A DNA stretch of 64,000 nucleotides from Microbacterium testaceum (GTDB lineage Bacteria > Actinomycetota > Actinomycetes > Actinomycetales > Microbacteriaceae): NCBI RefSeq assembly GCF_003075375.1, contig NZ_QDFT01000008.1, positions 19 through 64,018 on the forward strand, given 5' to 3'. A program made the translations under genes and the position numbers. Of the stretch, positions 45,292 to 53,544 are shown in pieces (positions within the stretch are counted from its first letter, which is position 1; every line of letters starts with the position of its first letter). Below the pieces are notes generated by a model, which worked only from the letters and a program-made list of their open reading frames with translations, ran no database searches and was not told the origin of the DNA.

Positions 45292-45869
45292 GCGGCGGCA
45301 CCCGGCACGAGGGGAGCCGACGCCGACGACTCCGGAGCCGTGCTCGCCAGGCCGCAGCAGCCGAGGCTCCACTCGGCGCAGACATCGGCCACCGCGCACC
45401 GCATCCTCTGCAGAAACGCGGTGACGGCCTGCGTCTCGCCCTCGCTCATGCCCCGCGTGGCCTGCATCATGCGTGCGTGCATCGCGGCGAGCGTCTCGCG
45501 CATCTCCGCGTCCGCGTGCGAGGTGAGGGACACGACCACCTTTCGACGATCCGACGGGTGAGGAGCGCGGGCCACGTGGCCCGAGCGCTCGAGTCGATCG
45601 AGGAGAGCCGTGACGGACGCCGTCGAGACCCCGAGGTGGCGCGCGAGGGTGATCGGGGTCACGTCCTGGTCCGCGGCGCCCGCTCGCGTGAGGAAGCGCA
45701 GGACGAGCAACTCGTTCTCTCCCATGGCCATCGACGTCTGCGTCTGCCGGCGCATGGTCATCTCGGCCGCGCGGTAGAGGCGCATGGCCTCCATCACCCG
45801 TGCGCCCCGCTCGTCCTCGGTGCTCTCGCTGTACCAGTACGACGGAGGTGAGGTGCTGTGCCCGTTCAT
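45288..45869 (-). CDS. MarR-family regulator (copy 2)
   Basis: The 193-residue protein has the winged-helix core (GENELLVLRFLTRAG; LARHLGVSTASVTALLDRL; wing HPSDRRKVVVSL) with a C-terminal Cys/Ala-rich tail (SLGCCGLAS). AGGAGCG precedes the ATG at 45869. It is divergent from the third DUF7882 gene across an AT-rich region with a palindrome, and is coupled to the transglutaminase gene downstream. The Cys residues might sense redox state, which is speculative. Confidence 0.88.
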   Translation of the reverse strand: MNGHSTSPPSYWYSESTEDERGARVMEAMRLYRAAEMTMRRQTQTSMAMGENELLVLRFLTRAGAADQDVTPITLARHLGVSTASVTALLDRLERSGHVARAPHPSDRRKVVVSLTSHADAEMRETLAAMHARMMQATRGMSEGETQAVTAFLQRMRCAVADVCAEWSLGCCGLASTAPESSASAPLVPGAAA

Positions 45870-45886
45870 CCACGCTCCTAATAACT

Positions 45887-45916
45887 CACTTGCCTATTCG
45901 CTAGTCTAACTAGTAA
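45887..45916. promoter_or_regulatory. AT-rich palindromic operator between MarR and DUF7882 genes
   Basis: CTAGT-CTA-ACTAG (45901-45913) is an inverted repeat inside an AT-rich region; CACTTGC (45887-45893) and CTAGTAA (45910-45916) match the region before the paralogue at 37425. TAGACT on the minus strand (plus 45903-45908) is a likely -10 for marR, so binding at the palindrome should block it. Confidence 0.6.
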
Positions 45917-45950
45917 GTTGTCACTCAAGCAACGAGCAGAGGGGTACACC

Positions 45951-46319
45951 ATGGCGAAGCTTTTCTACGGCACGACCACCGAGCCGATCACGATCGATGA
46001 CCGCATGCTGGCGCACGTCAAGGTGGTCGTGGCGACCAAGCTGCGCCGAGGCGAGAGCTTCACCCTGTCTTGGGTGCACGGAGCGGACGAGCCGGTGGGG
46101 CGCTCGACCATCTGGTTGCAGCCGTCCATCCCCCTGCGGTTCGTCTTCGATTCCGAGCAGCCCGAGGCCCTCGACCAGAACCTCCTCAAGCGCATGGCGA
46201 ACGACGCCAACTCCTCGCGCGGACTCAGCCTGGACATCGACATCGAAGAGCCCGCCGTCCGCACCCCCGCGCGCACCGCCCCCGCCAAAGCCGCACGCTC
46301 GCTGGCCCGGGCCGCGTAA
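45951..46319 (+). CDS. DUF7882-family small protein (paralogue 3)
   Basis: The 122-residue protein has the family core (MAKLFYG start, KLRRGESFTLSW, STIWLQPSIPLRFVF, NSSRGLSL) and an extra Ala/Arg/Pro-rich C-terminal tail of about 20 residues. It is closest to the copy at 37425. AGAGGGG precedes the ATG at 45951. It is divergent from a MarR gene, the same arrangement as at 37238/37425, so the regulator-target pair seems to have been duplicated. Function unknown. Confidence 0.87.
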   Translation: MAKLFYGTTTEPITIDDRMLAHVKVVVATKLRRGESFTLSWVHGADEPVGRSTIWLQPSIPLRFVFDSEQPEALDQNLLKRMANDANSSRGLSLDIDIEEPAVRTPARTAPAKAARSLARAA

Positions 46320-46418
46320 CCGACCGTCTGCGGCTTCTCTCGACATCCCGGCGCAGCCGCGACGTCTCACCCCGCCGTCGGGCAACCGTGCCGGCGACAC
46401 CTCATCAGGAAGAAGAAG

Positions 46419-46505
46419 ATGGACCCCATCGCGTCCTGGGATCTGCCCACAGAGCCCCTCACGATCATCACCGCAGGGGATTTCGAGGCCGTCACTGCCG
46501 CGTGA
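46419..46505 (+). CDS. possible 28-residue peptide
   Basis: An ATG at 46419 follows a good SD (AGGAAGAAG) and opens a 28-codon frame (MDPIASWDLPTEPLTI at the start). It lies 99 nt after the DUF7882 gene and overlaps the end of the convergent membrane gene by 14 nt. Nothing is recognised, and it may be chance. Confidence 0.3.
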   Translation: MDPIASWDLPTEPLTIITAGDFEAVTAA

Positions 46506-46713
46506 CGTCCACCTCGCCATCGGCGGGCGGCGTCCGGCCCTCGGCCCGGATGCGCAGAACGCCGAGAGCGAAGAACACAGCCCCCACCGTCAAGAAGCCG
46601 AGCTTCGGGGCGATGGGCGAGTCGGCGGGGAAGAGCAGAGTCGGCACCGCGCAGATGAGCGCCGAAACAGAACTCGCGATCGCCCCGAGGGGGAACCTCG
46701 TCTCTCGCGTCAC
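46492..46713 (-). CDS. small two-helix membrane protein
   Basis: The 73-residue product has two hydrophobic segments (LGAIASSVSALICAVPTLLF and FLTVGAVFFALGVLRI) joined by a short loop. It is not recognised. The GTG at 46713 has AGGGAGG 6 nt upstream, much better than the longer frame to 46890. It stands between two plus-strand genes. Confidence 0.65.
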   Translation of the reverse strand: MTRETRFPLGAIASSVSALICAVPTLLFPADSPIAPKLGFLTVGAVFFALGVLRIRAEGRTPPADGEVDVTRQ

Positions 46714-46843
46714 CGTGTACCTCCCTTCCCGTGTCTGCGGCCAGCATAGGCGCGACGCGTAGCGCTCTCGCGTCCATCCGTCCAGCGTCGCGCTTTCGGA
46801 TCGGGTGCTGGCTACGGTGACCGGACCGACGAAAGGAACACCC

Positions 46844-47167
46844 ATGCGTTCCCCCCTCATCGCGACGACCGTCGCAGCCCTCCTCGTCACCGGTGGTGCG
46901 GCACCCGCGTTCGCCGCGTCGCCGGTATTCGCCGAGCCCGCCCCGGTCCTCGTGGTCTCACCGATCGACGCGGCGACGTCGGCGTCCGTCCCTCTCGTCG
47001 CTTCGTCCGGCGTCGTCGAAGACGGTCCCGCTCAGACCGATCCGGATCCCGAGGCTGAGGGCGGTCGGCTCGCCTTCGTTCTCGTCCCCCTCCTCGCGGC
47101 CGCCGTCGTGGTCGTCGGGGCGATCGTCGTCATCGCTCGCGGCCGACGTGGCCGGCGGGGCGACTGA
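46844..47167 (+). CDS. small secreted or bitopic protein
   Basis: The 107-residue protein has a signal peptide (residues about 1-25, cleavage after AFA), an acidic Pro/Asp-rich extracellular part, and a C-terminal membrane helix (VLVPLLAAAVVVVGAIVVI) followed by RGRRGRRG, i.e. an externally exposed, membrane-anchored peptide. There is no sortase motif. GAAAGGA precedes the ATG at 46844, and TACGGT near 46812 may be the -10. Function unknown. Confidence 0.65.
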   Translation: MRSPLIATTVAALLVTGGAAPAFAASPVFAEPAPVLVVSPIDAATSASVPLVASSGVVEDGPAQTDPDPEAEGGRLAFVLVPLLAAAVVVVGAIVVIARGRRGRRGD

Positions 47168-47176
47168 CGACGCCGA

Positions 47177-48115
47177 TCACGGGACGATGTAGCCCGCCGC
47201 CCGGACCAGCGCGTACCACTCCGCGCGCGTCAGGGCGATCTGCGATCCCGCCGCGGCATCCGTGATGCGCTGCGGGGTCGTCGTGCCGAGGACTACCTGA
47301 ATGCCGGCCGGATGCCGAGTGATCCAGGCGACCGCGATCGCCAGAGCGGTGACGTCGTAGCGCGCCGCCAACTCGTCGATGACGGCGTTCAGCTCGGCGT
47401 ACTCGGGGTTCCCGAGGAACGTGCCGCCCCCGGCTCGCGTGCCCTGGATCGGCGACCACGCCTGGAGCGTGATCCCCGCGATCCGGCAGTACTCCACGAG
47501 TCCGCCGCCGTCCCGGACGACCGATTGCCCGGTGCTCTCCATGTTCGACGCGAGCCCCTGGACGACGAGCGGGGCATGCGCGATCGACAGCTGGACCTGA
47601 TTGGCGACGATGGGCTGACGAACGGCCGTCCGCAGCAGGTCGATCTGCCGGGGCGTGTGGTTCGAGACGCCGAAGGCGCGTACCTTTCCGGCAGCCTCGA
47701 GGTGATCGAATGCCCGAGCGACCTCTTCGGGCTCGACCAGCGCATCAGGGCGATGCAGCAGGAGGACGTCGACGTAGTCGGTTCTCAGCGCGCGCAGCGA
47801 CGCCTCGACGGAGCTGACGAGGTGGTCGTACGAGAAGTCGAAGTACGGCCCCTCGCGAACGATGCCCGCCTTCGTCTGCAGACGGATCTCGTCGCGCTCC
47901 GAGGAGCTGAGGTCGAGGGCCTCTGCGAACCTCGTCTCGGCGGAGTGGAGGGACCGGGCGTAGATGTCCGCGTGGTCGAAGAAGTCGATGCCGGCGTCGC
48001 GAGCCGCGATGTAGAGGGCTTTGACGTCGTCGTCGGTCTTGTCGTCGATGCGCATCATGCCGGCGACGACGTTGGGGACAGTCATGCCGGTGGGGCCGAG
48101 GGGGAGTGTTCGCAT
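47177..48115 (-). CDS. aldo/keto reductase
   Basis: The 312-residue TIM-barrel protein matches the YdhF-like AKR group: MRTLPLGPTGMTVPNVVAGM, GIDFFDHADIYARSLHSAET, the Lys in LQTKAGIV, LLLHRPDAL, FGVSNHTPRQIDLL, and VVLGTTTPQRI for NADPH binding. Asp/Tyr/Lys/His catalytic residues appear intact. TAGCGT ends exactly 6 nt before the ATG on the minus strand (plus 48122-48127), indicating a leaderless mRNA. The substrate is unknown. Confidence 0.92.
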   Translation of the reverse strand: MRTLPLGPTGMTVPNVVAGMMRIDDKTDDDVKALYIAARDAGIDFFDHADIYARSLHSAETRFAEALDLSSSERDEIRLQTKAGIVREGPYFDFSYDHLVSSVEASLRALRTDYVDVLLLHRPDALVEPEEVARAFDHLEAAGKVRAFGVSNHTPRQIDLLRTAVRQPIVANQVQLSIAHAPLVVQGLASNMESTGQSVVRDGGGLVEYCRIAGITLQAWSPIQGTRAGGGTFLGNPEYAELNAVIDELAARYDVTALAIAVAWITRHPAGIQVVLGTTTPQRITDAAAGSQIALTRAEWYALVRAAGYIVP

Positions 48116-48124
48116 CCCTCGACG

Positions 48125-49564
48125 CTAGTGCGCCGCCGGCGGCTCCGGGGGGAACGGATCGGTCTCGCCCTCGTGGCCGTGCTCGGCTCGGGACTCGGCC
48201 GCCGTCTCGGAGTTCGCGCGACCGGCGTCATCGAGCGGTGCGGAGGCGTCTTCTGCGGACGCGGACGCAGGCTCGGCGAGCGCGCCGTCCTCCTCCAGCT
48301 CGCGCGGGACGGCGCGCAGCAGTTCGCTCAGCTCGGCCATGAAGCTGGTGAGCTGTTGCTGCTGCCACCGCAGATCCCGCGCGCGGTCCTCTGCGTCGCG
48401 CAGGGCCTGCGTCGCGTGGCCCATGATGCGGTCCGCGATGTGGGCCGCCCGGTCGCGTGCCGTATCGAGCGCCGCCCGCGCCCGAACCTGCGCGTCGGCC
48501 TCGATCTGCTGCGCCTGCGCGCGGGACAGGCGCTCGAAGTCGTCGGATCGCGCACCGATGCGCCGCGCGTGCTCGAGGGCCGAGGCCACTTGATCGCTGG
48601 CGTCGGAGGTGATGCGCTCGGCGTGCGCGACGGCCTGATCGTGCAGGACCATGAACTCCTGCTGGGCCTCGTCCTGCCGACGGGTGAGCGACTCCTCGAA
48701 CTCCAGGACGCGGGCGGTCATCTCACGGACGTCGTGCTCGGCCTTGGCTCGGAGATCGCCGGTCTCGCGCGACACGAGGCTCCGCAGGGCCGCGGCTCCC
48801 TTCTCGGCTTCGGTGCGGATCGCGGTCGCCTCGCGCTCGGCCTGGGCGACTTTCTCCGCGGCGTGGGCGCGTTCGCGCTCCAGACGTGCGTCGTGGGCGG
48901 TCGCCTCTGTCTCGATCCGGAGGCGCACCTGGTCGGCATCGTGCTGCGCCTCGGCCCGCAAGCGCGCCTGCTCTGCGACGGCCTCCTCGCGAAGCGACGC
49001 CGCTTCGCCCTGGGCGCTGACGAGGAGGCGATCGGCCTGGGCCACCGCGTTCTGCACGAGGACGGAGGCCTGCTCTTCTGCCACCCGCAGGATCGCCTCG
49101 AACTGCTGCCTCTCCTGGGTGGGGTCGGCGCCGGTGCCGCTTTGTGCGACGAACTTCTCGGACAAGGCTGCGACGCGGCTCTCGGCATCGGCGACGCGCG
49201 CGGAGGCTGCGCGAAGCTGGTCGTTCAGCGCGGCGAGCTGGTCCGCGTGCGATCGCGCAGCCTCTTCGAACCGGTTCTCGAAGTCGGCCTGCACCCGGGC
49301 CGAGATCGCGGCGACACCGGCGCGTTCCTCTGCCGCTTCCGCCGTCAGCCGGCGAACGCGCTCAGCCAGAGTCCGGACGGCGTCGTCCACCGCTTCGCGG
49401 TCGTACCCTCGGAAGCCGACAGGGAACACCATCGGCGCCTCTGGATCGGATGCCGTGGCCTCCCAGAGGACGTCCAGGGGGGACTCGGCGGCGGGCGGTG
49501 GCGGGACCGTGGGGGCTTCGTCGATGGCCCGGTCACCGCGACCTCGATCATCTGTGTTGTTCAC
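48125..49564 (-). CDS. DivIVA-like long coiled-coil protein
   Basis: The 479-residue protein has a Pro-rich start, a short DivIVA-type segment (FPVGFRGYDREAVDDAVRTL, about residues 47-66), and then about 320 residues of Ala/Glu/Arg-rich heptads typical of coiled coil, ending in an acidic Pro-rich tail. DivIVA-like proteins in actinobacteria mark poles or septa and organise wall growth; a Scy/FilP-like scaffold is the alternative. The start is GTG at 49564 with GGAGGA just upstream. No membrane segment. Confidence 0.8.
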   Translation of the reverse strand: MNNTDDRGRGDRAIDEAPTVPPPPAAESPLDVLWEATASDPEAPMVFPVGFRGYDREAVDDAVRTLAERVRRLTAEAAEERAGVAAISARVQADFENRFEEAARSHADQLAALNDQLRAASARVADAESRVAALSEKFVAQSGTGADPTQERQQFEAILRVAEEQASVLVQNAVAQADRLLVSAQGEAASLREEAVAEQARLRAEAQHDADQVRLRIETEATAHDARLERERAHAAEKVAQAEREATAIRTEAEKGAAALRSLVSRETGDLRAKAEHDVREMTARVLEFEESLTRRQDEAQQEFMVLHDQAVAHAERITSDASDQVASALEHARRIGARSDDFERLSRAQAQQIEADAQVRARAALDTARDRAAHIADRIMGHATQALRDAEDRARDLRWQQQQLTSFMAELSELLRAVPRELEEDGALAEPASASAEDASAPLDDAGRANSETAAESRAEHGHEGETDPFPPEPPAAH

Positions 49565-50160
49565 GGTTCCTCCGGAATCGGTCGCCCCGGGTCATCGAAC
49601 GGACGGCGGGACATCGGGCTGTCGCGGGGCGACGGTCTGAGCGGGGCGGACAGAGGAGATGCGCGGTCTCGCAGGCGGGGTACGGGTCTGCGAGACCGCG
49701 CATCGGGGGATGAGCGGTCGTGCTGGGAGAGTGGGATCTTGGGGGAGAGCCGCACGACGACCGCCCGAGATCGAGGCTGACACATTCCGGATGGCGCCCC
49801 CGAGGATTGTCGCCATTTCTCACCCCAGGATTCGCCCGTCCGAGGCGGAGATTCGACGCCGGGCACGGGGCGACCGCGCCGAAGCTGCGAAGCACTGAGG
49901 CGGTGACGACCGCGAGTTCGACCTTCTCTGCGATCACGGGCGTTCGAGGCGCGGACAGGGCGAAAGCATCAAGCGGTGCGGCCCCCCGGCTCGCGTGCGA
50001 TGCTCTCGCCCTGCCCGCGGAACCAGCTTCACGCGCTCGGCGGCTGAGGAGTGACCGTCGCAGCGCAAAATCACCCACGATCCGCGGCAGATCACCCGTC
50101 CACTCGAGGGGGAGGGGTGAGGAGGCGGTAATGTGGCCGGGCGCGACCCAGGAGGAGCCG
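49565..50160. other. 596-bp intergenic region with a strong palindrome
   Basis: No frame here looks coding. The region lies between the divergent starts of the coiled-coil and DUF998 genes. It contains a 17-bp perfect inverted repeat (49658-49704), listed separately, and a possible -10 TAATGT near 50131 for the DUF998 gene. The rest shows nothing I can name. Confidence 0.4.
49658..49704. repeat. 17-bp perfect inverted repeat
   Basis: GATGCGCGGTCTCGCAG (49658-49674) is perfectly complementary to CTGCGAGACCGCGCATC (49688-49704), loop 13 nt. It sits upstream of both flanking genes, so it is not their terminator. It could end an unseen small RNA or bind a dimeric protein. Confidence 0.6.
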
Positions 50161-50859
50161 ATGTCGAAGACCCTCGAGAGGACCGTCGAGCCCGCCGCGA
50201 GGTCGCGCGACTCCTCGCGGCGCCTCGCGACACTCGGCGCGGGCTGCGCGTTCGTGAGTGCGGCTCTCATCTGGTTCTGTCGCGCAGAGGATCCGAGCGT
50301 GCACTACGTCAGCCAGCTGGGTGCGACGGGCATGCCGACGGCGCCGCTGTTCAATCTTGCCCTGCTGCTGCTGGCCATCGCAGCCGTCATGGTCGATCGC
50401 GCACTCCTGTCCCGCCGCGTCGGGTACGTCGCGGGGTGGCCGATCGCGACGACGCTCCTGGTGTGCGGGCTGTGCTTCGGCTTCGCCTCGGTCGTCACGT
50501 GCTCGCCGGGATGCCCCGTCCCGTTCACCGCTGGTTCGCTGCCACAGGACCTCGTTCACATCACTTTCGCGGTCCTCGGTTTCCTGCTCGCGATCGTGGC
50601 GATGGCGCAGACGGCGATGCTGCGCCGACGTCCGTGGATGCGGGCGGTGAGCACCCTAACCCTCACCGCCGTGGGCGTCACCTCGTTCACCGGCGCCATG
50701 ATCGCGCTTTTCCGTGGAGACACCGTGTTCGGGGGGAATCTCGAATTCGCGGCGGCCACGCTCGCCATCGTCTGGTTCGGGGTATTCGGCCTGCAGGTCG
50801 CCGCAGATGCGCTCGCCGCGGACGGTGGACGGCCTGCCGATGAGGGGCGCGTCCCGTGA
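50161..50859 (+). CDS. DUF998-family membrane protein
   Basis: The 232-residue protein has six hydrophobic segments and the DUF998 pattern, with a conserved small loop (VTCSPGCPVPFTAGSLPQD) after the third helix and HYVSQLGATGMPTAPLFN near the first. The function of the family is unknown. AGGAGGAG precedes the ATG at 50161. Its stop overlaps the next gene by 4 nt (GTGA), so the two are coupled. Confidence 0.8.
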   Translation: MSKTLERTVEPAARSRDSSRRLATLGAGCAFVSAALIWFCRAEDPSVHYVSQLGATGMPTAPLFNLALLLLAIAAVMVDRALLSRRVGYVAGWPIATTLLVCGLCFGFASVVTCSPGCPVPFTAGSLPQDLVHITFAVLGFLLAIVAMAQTAMLRRRPWMRAVSTLTLTAVGVTSFTGAMIALFRGDTVFGGNLEFAAATLAIVWFGVFGLQVAADALAADGGRPADEGRVP

Positions 50860-51098
50860 GCACGCCCACAGGACGGTCTCGAGTTCCGGGCGTCCTGCGT
50901 CGTCTGCGGCCTCTTCTGTCGTGGCTGATCTCTCTCGTCTCGCTCCTCGTCATCCTCGCCGTCCTCCGTGGCGCCGGTGTTCCCCTGTCGTTCCCGGGTG
51001 TCCTGGTCGTGATGCTGTTCCTGTTCACCGCGCGCGCGGTGATCGGATGGCGGCGCGGGCGCCGGCGCCGTCTCAGATCTCCGAGTCGGTCTCGATGA
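50856..51098 (+). CDS. small membrane protein coupled to DUF998 gene
   Basis: The 80-residue protein has two hydrophobic segments (LLSWLISLVSLLVILAVL and FPGVLVVMLFLFTARAVI) and a basic C-terminal tail (GRRRRLRSPSRSR). It is not recognised. The GTG at 50856 overlaps the DUF998 stop as GTGA, which supports translation. Its last 26 nt overlap the end of the convergent LuxR-type gene, so the two transcripts must interfere. Confidence 0.6.
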   Translation: MSTPTGRSRVPGVLRRLRPLLSWLISLVSLLVILAVLRGAGVPLSFPGVLVVMLFLFTARAVIGWRRGRRRRLRSPSRSR

Positions 51099-53544
51099 GT
51101 CCCCACGCGTGCGCGGCGCGGATCGCGCTCGACCGGTCGGAAACCTCCAACTTGCGATAGAGACCTTGCAACTGGGTCTTGACCGTGTTCGGCGACACGA
51201 CGAGCGCACGCGCGATATCGGCGATGGTCGACGTGGGCGTGAGCTGCGCCAGGACGACCTGCTCCCGTTTGGTCAGGTGCGGCACGCTCACCGACGAGGC
51301 GAAGAACGACCGGCGCTCCTCCAGGCGATCCCGTGTCTCGGAGGAGAGCATCTTGTGGACCACCGCTCGGTCCTCGGGCGCGACCGCGCTCCAGGGACTC
51401 CACAGATCGTGGCGGATGCTCAGTGCCTCGGCACGTTGGACCGTCGTCCGGTGCGCGGCCGATCCGTTCAGGCGTACGTCGGCGACGATGCTCACCACCA
51501 GGCTCTCCAACGCCGCCCGAGGGGAGGGCTCATGATGCAATCCCCACTTCACGCTCATCACGTAGGACTCGTGCGTACGTCCCGCGTAGAGGTTCGACAA
51601 CGCGATCGCGGGAGCGGTGGCGGCCGAGAGCGTGTACGGGCCCTCGAAGAGCGAGATCGCCTTCCTCGCCTGTCGGAGTGCGATGAGGACCTTCGCCCGT
51701 GCGGTCAGCAGGTGGATCGACTGGAAGTGGGACGGGGGTGTGCTCCGGGTTCGGGCCGTCCAGGCCCGCAGGAGGCCGAGGGCATCGGATGCGGCACCCG
51801 AGAGGAGGAAGGAGAGAGCGTGGACGGATGCCGCATAGGGCCACAGCTCGCGCGCACCCGCGTTCGCGGGCAGGTCGTCGAGCAGGGCCCGCGCTCGCGC
51901 GGCATCGCCGTCCTCGAGGTGCAGCCACGCCTCCGCGATACGGAGGCCCTCTCCCCAGGGCGACGATTTCCACGTCTCGTCGGCGTTCGCCTCGACCAGG
52001 CTCCGGGCGCCGGCGACATCTCCCTCGAGCAGCTCCAGGATCGCGGTCGCTCCCCGAGCCCGGAGCCGCCGCGCCGGGGGAGCGGTGCGTTCCGACTGGG
52101 TCAGCGCGATCCGCGCGTCACGCAGTTTTCCCATGGCGAAGGCGGTCATCCCGACCTGATACCACCCTTCAGAGGCGGCTTCCGGGCTCAGGCCCCGGGC
52201 CTGTCGAAGCGCTTCGCCGAGGGTGGCGGACGATTCGGTTGACAGGGCGAACCTTCCCGCTGCGCGCAGCAGACCCACGCGGAGCGTGAGCGCCTCGACG
52301 CTCGCTCCGACGGGGGTCCTGGCATCCGGGAGTTGAGAGAGCGCGGTGACCGCGAGAGCCGGCGTGTCCGTGGATGATGCGGTGCGCGGGTCGAGCGACA
52401 GCAGCGCATCCACCGCGTGCGGCGACGAAGGCCCGCTGGTCACGAGCTCATCGAGGAGTGCGGGCAGGCACTCGGCGTCACGAGCCCAGATCTCGGGGCC
52501 CGAACTGTGGAGGATCCTCGCCAGGGAGTCCCTCTGGCCGGCGTCCGCGGCCAGCTGAGCAGCCAGGAGAGGCTCGCCGGTGTCGACGAGATGCTCCATG
52601 AGCTGGATCCTCGAGCGGCCCACGCGGTCAGGATCCCGGGCGGTGATGTCGCGCAACCACTTCTCGCGAACGGGCTCGGCCAGAGTCAGCCGGGTGGAAC
52701 TCGGCCAGGCCAGGCCGGCGTCCTGCAAGCGCGCTAGGAGCTCGCCCGGAGAGCCGATCGACGGATCCACGCCGAGGGCGTCGGCGATGTCGGCGGTCAC
52801 GTAGGGGGCCACCGCGAGCATGCGGATGTCGTCGGTCACCGGCACGTTCAATCGGTGCTCGAACTCCGTCGTCAGCGCGGTCGCCGCGAAGTCGGCCAGC
52901 ACGGCGGCCTCGCCGCGCGTGCGCAGGGGCAGGGCCTCCAGCCGGAGACGCGAGGCCGCCAACTGCGCCAAGGCGGGCCAGCCGTGGATCTTCGCGGCGA
53001 GATCATCGATCGCCACTTCCGTGGTGACCACCTCGTTCAGTCGGAGCACCTCTGCGATTTCGTCTCGAGTCATGAGCAGGGCGTCGGCGGGGACCACGTG
53101 GACGTCGAATTCCAGCGCGACCAGCGGGCTCTCCAGCCCCGTCGCGTGACGGGTTGCGACGACGATCCGCAGGTCGGTGTCCGCGCGGAGGAGCTCCACG
53201 AGCCGGTCGGTCGAGAGGCCGGACGCATCGGTGTGGTTGTCCACGAGCAGTATGTGTGCGGAGGGGCCTGTCGCGAAGGCGTCCGCGATGCGCTCCGCGG
53301 CATCCGGGCCCGCCTGAGCACCGTCGATGAACTGAACGCCGAGGTCCTGTTCCTCGTCGAGAAGGGCGGCGAACTGACGTAGGAGAGAGCTCTTGCCGAC
53401 TCCGGCGGGACCGCGGACGAGTACCACGTCGCCGGACAGCGCCTCGCGCAGGCGGGCCAGGGATGCCGACCGCGTGGCCCAGAACCGGCTCGTCCGCCGG
53501 CTCGTGCGGGCGCCAGGGGTGACAGAATCCACGTCGATCAGCAT
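51073..53544 (-). CDS. large ATP-binding LuxR-type (LAL/MalT-like) regulator
   Basis: The 823-residue protein has a Walker A motif GPAGVGKSS at residues 45-53 and LLVDNHTDA as a probable Walker B, a long helical-repeat middle region of TPR type, and a C-terminal LuxR HTH (LTKREQVVLAQLTPTSTIAD; ALVVSPNTVKTQLQGLYRKL). LAL regulators control secondary metabolism, sugar use or polysaccharide genes. It is divergent from the Wzz/BY-kinase gene across a 312-bp region with repeated CATC motifs, so it may regulate exopolysaccharide genes. TGGAGG is near the ATG at 53544. Confidence 0.9.
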   Translation of the reverse strand: MLIDVDSVTPGARTSRRTSRFWATRSASLARLREALSGDVVLVRGPAGVGKSSLLRQFAALLDEEQDLGVQFIDGAQAGPDAAERIADAFATGPSAHILLVDNHTDASGLSTDRLVELLRADTDLRIVVATRHATGLESPLVALEFDVHVVPADALLMTRDEIAEVLRLNEVVTTEVAIDDLAAKIHGWPALAQLAASRLRLEALPLRTRGEAAVLADFAATALTTEFEHRLNVPVTDDIRMLAVAPYVTADIADALGVDPSIGSPGELLARLQDAGLAWPSSTRLTLAEPVREKWLRDITARDPDRVGRSRIQLMEHLVDTGEPLLAAQLAADAGQRDSLARILHSSGPEIWARDAECLPALLDELVTSGPSSPHAVDALLSLDPRTASSTDTPALAVTALSQLPDARTPVGASVEALTLRVGLLRAAGRFALSTESSATLGEALRQARGLSPEAASEGWYQVGMTAFAMGKLRDARIALTQSERTAPPARRLRARGATAILELLEGDVAGARSLVEANADETWKSSPWGEGLRIAEAWLHLEDGDAARARALLDDLPANAGARELWPYAASVHALSFLLSGAASDALGLLRAWTARTRSTPPSHFQSIHLLTARAKVLIALRQARKAISLFEGPYTLSAATAPAIALSNLYAGRTHESYVMSVKWGLHHEPSPRAALESLVVSIVADVRLNGSAAHRTTVQRAEALSIRHDLWSPWSAVAPEDRAVVHKMLSSETRDRLEERRSFFASSVSVPHLTKREQVVLAQLTPTSTIADIARALVVSPNTVKTQLQGLYRKLEVSDRSSAIRAAHAWGLIETDSEI

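Noticed and set aside
47312..49780. 822-residue open frame on the plus strand
   Set aside because: It is antisense to the aldo/keto reductase and the coiled-coil gene, and the composition is typical of a GC-rich shadow frame.
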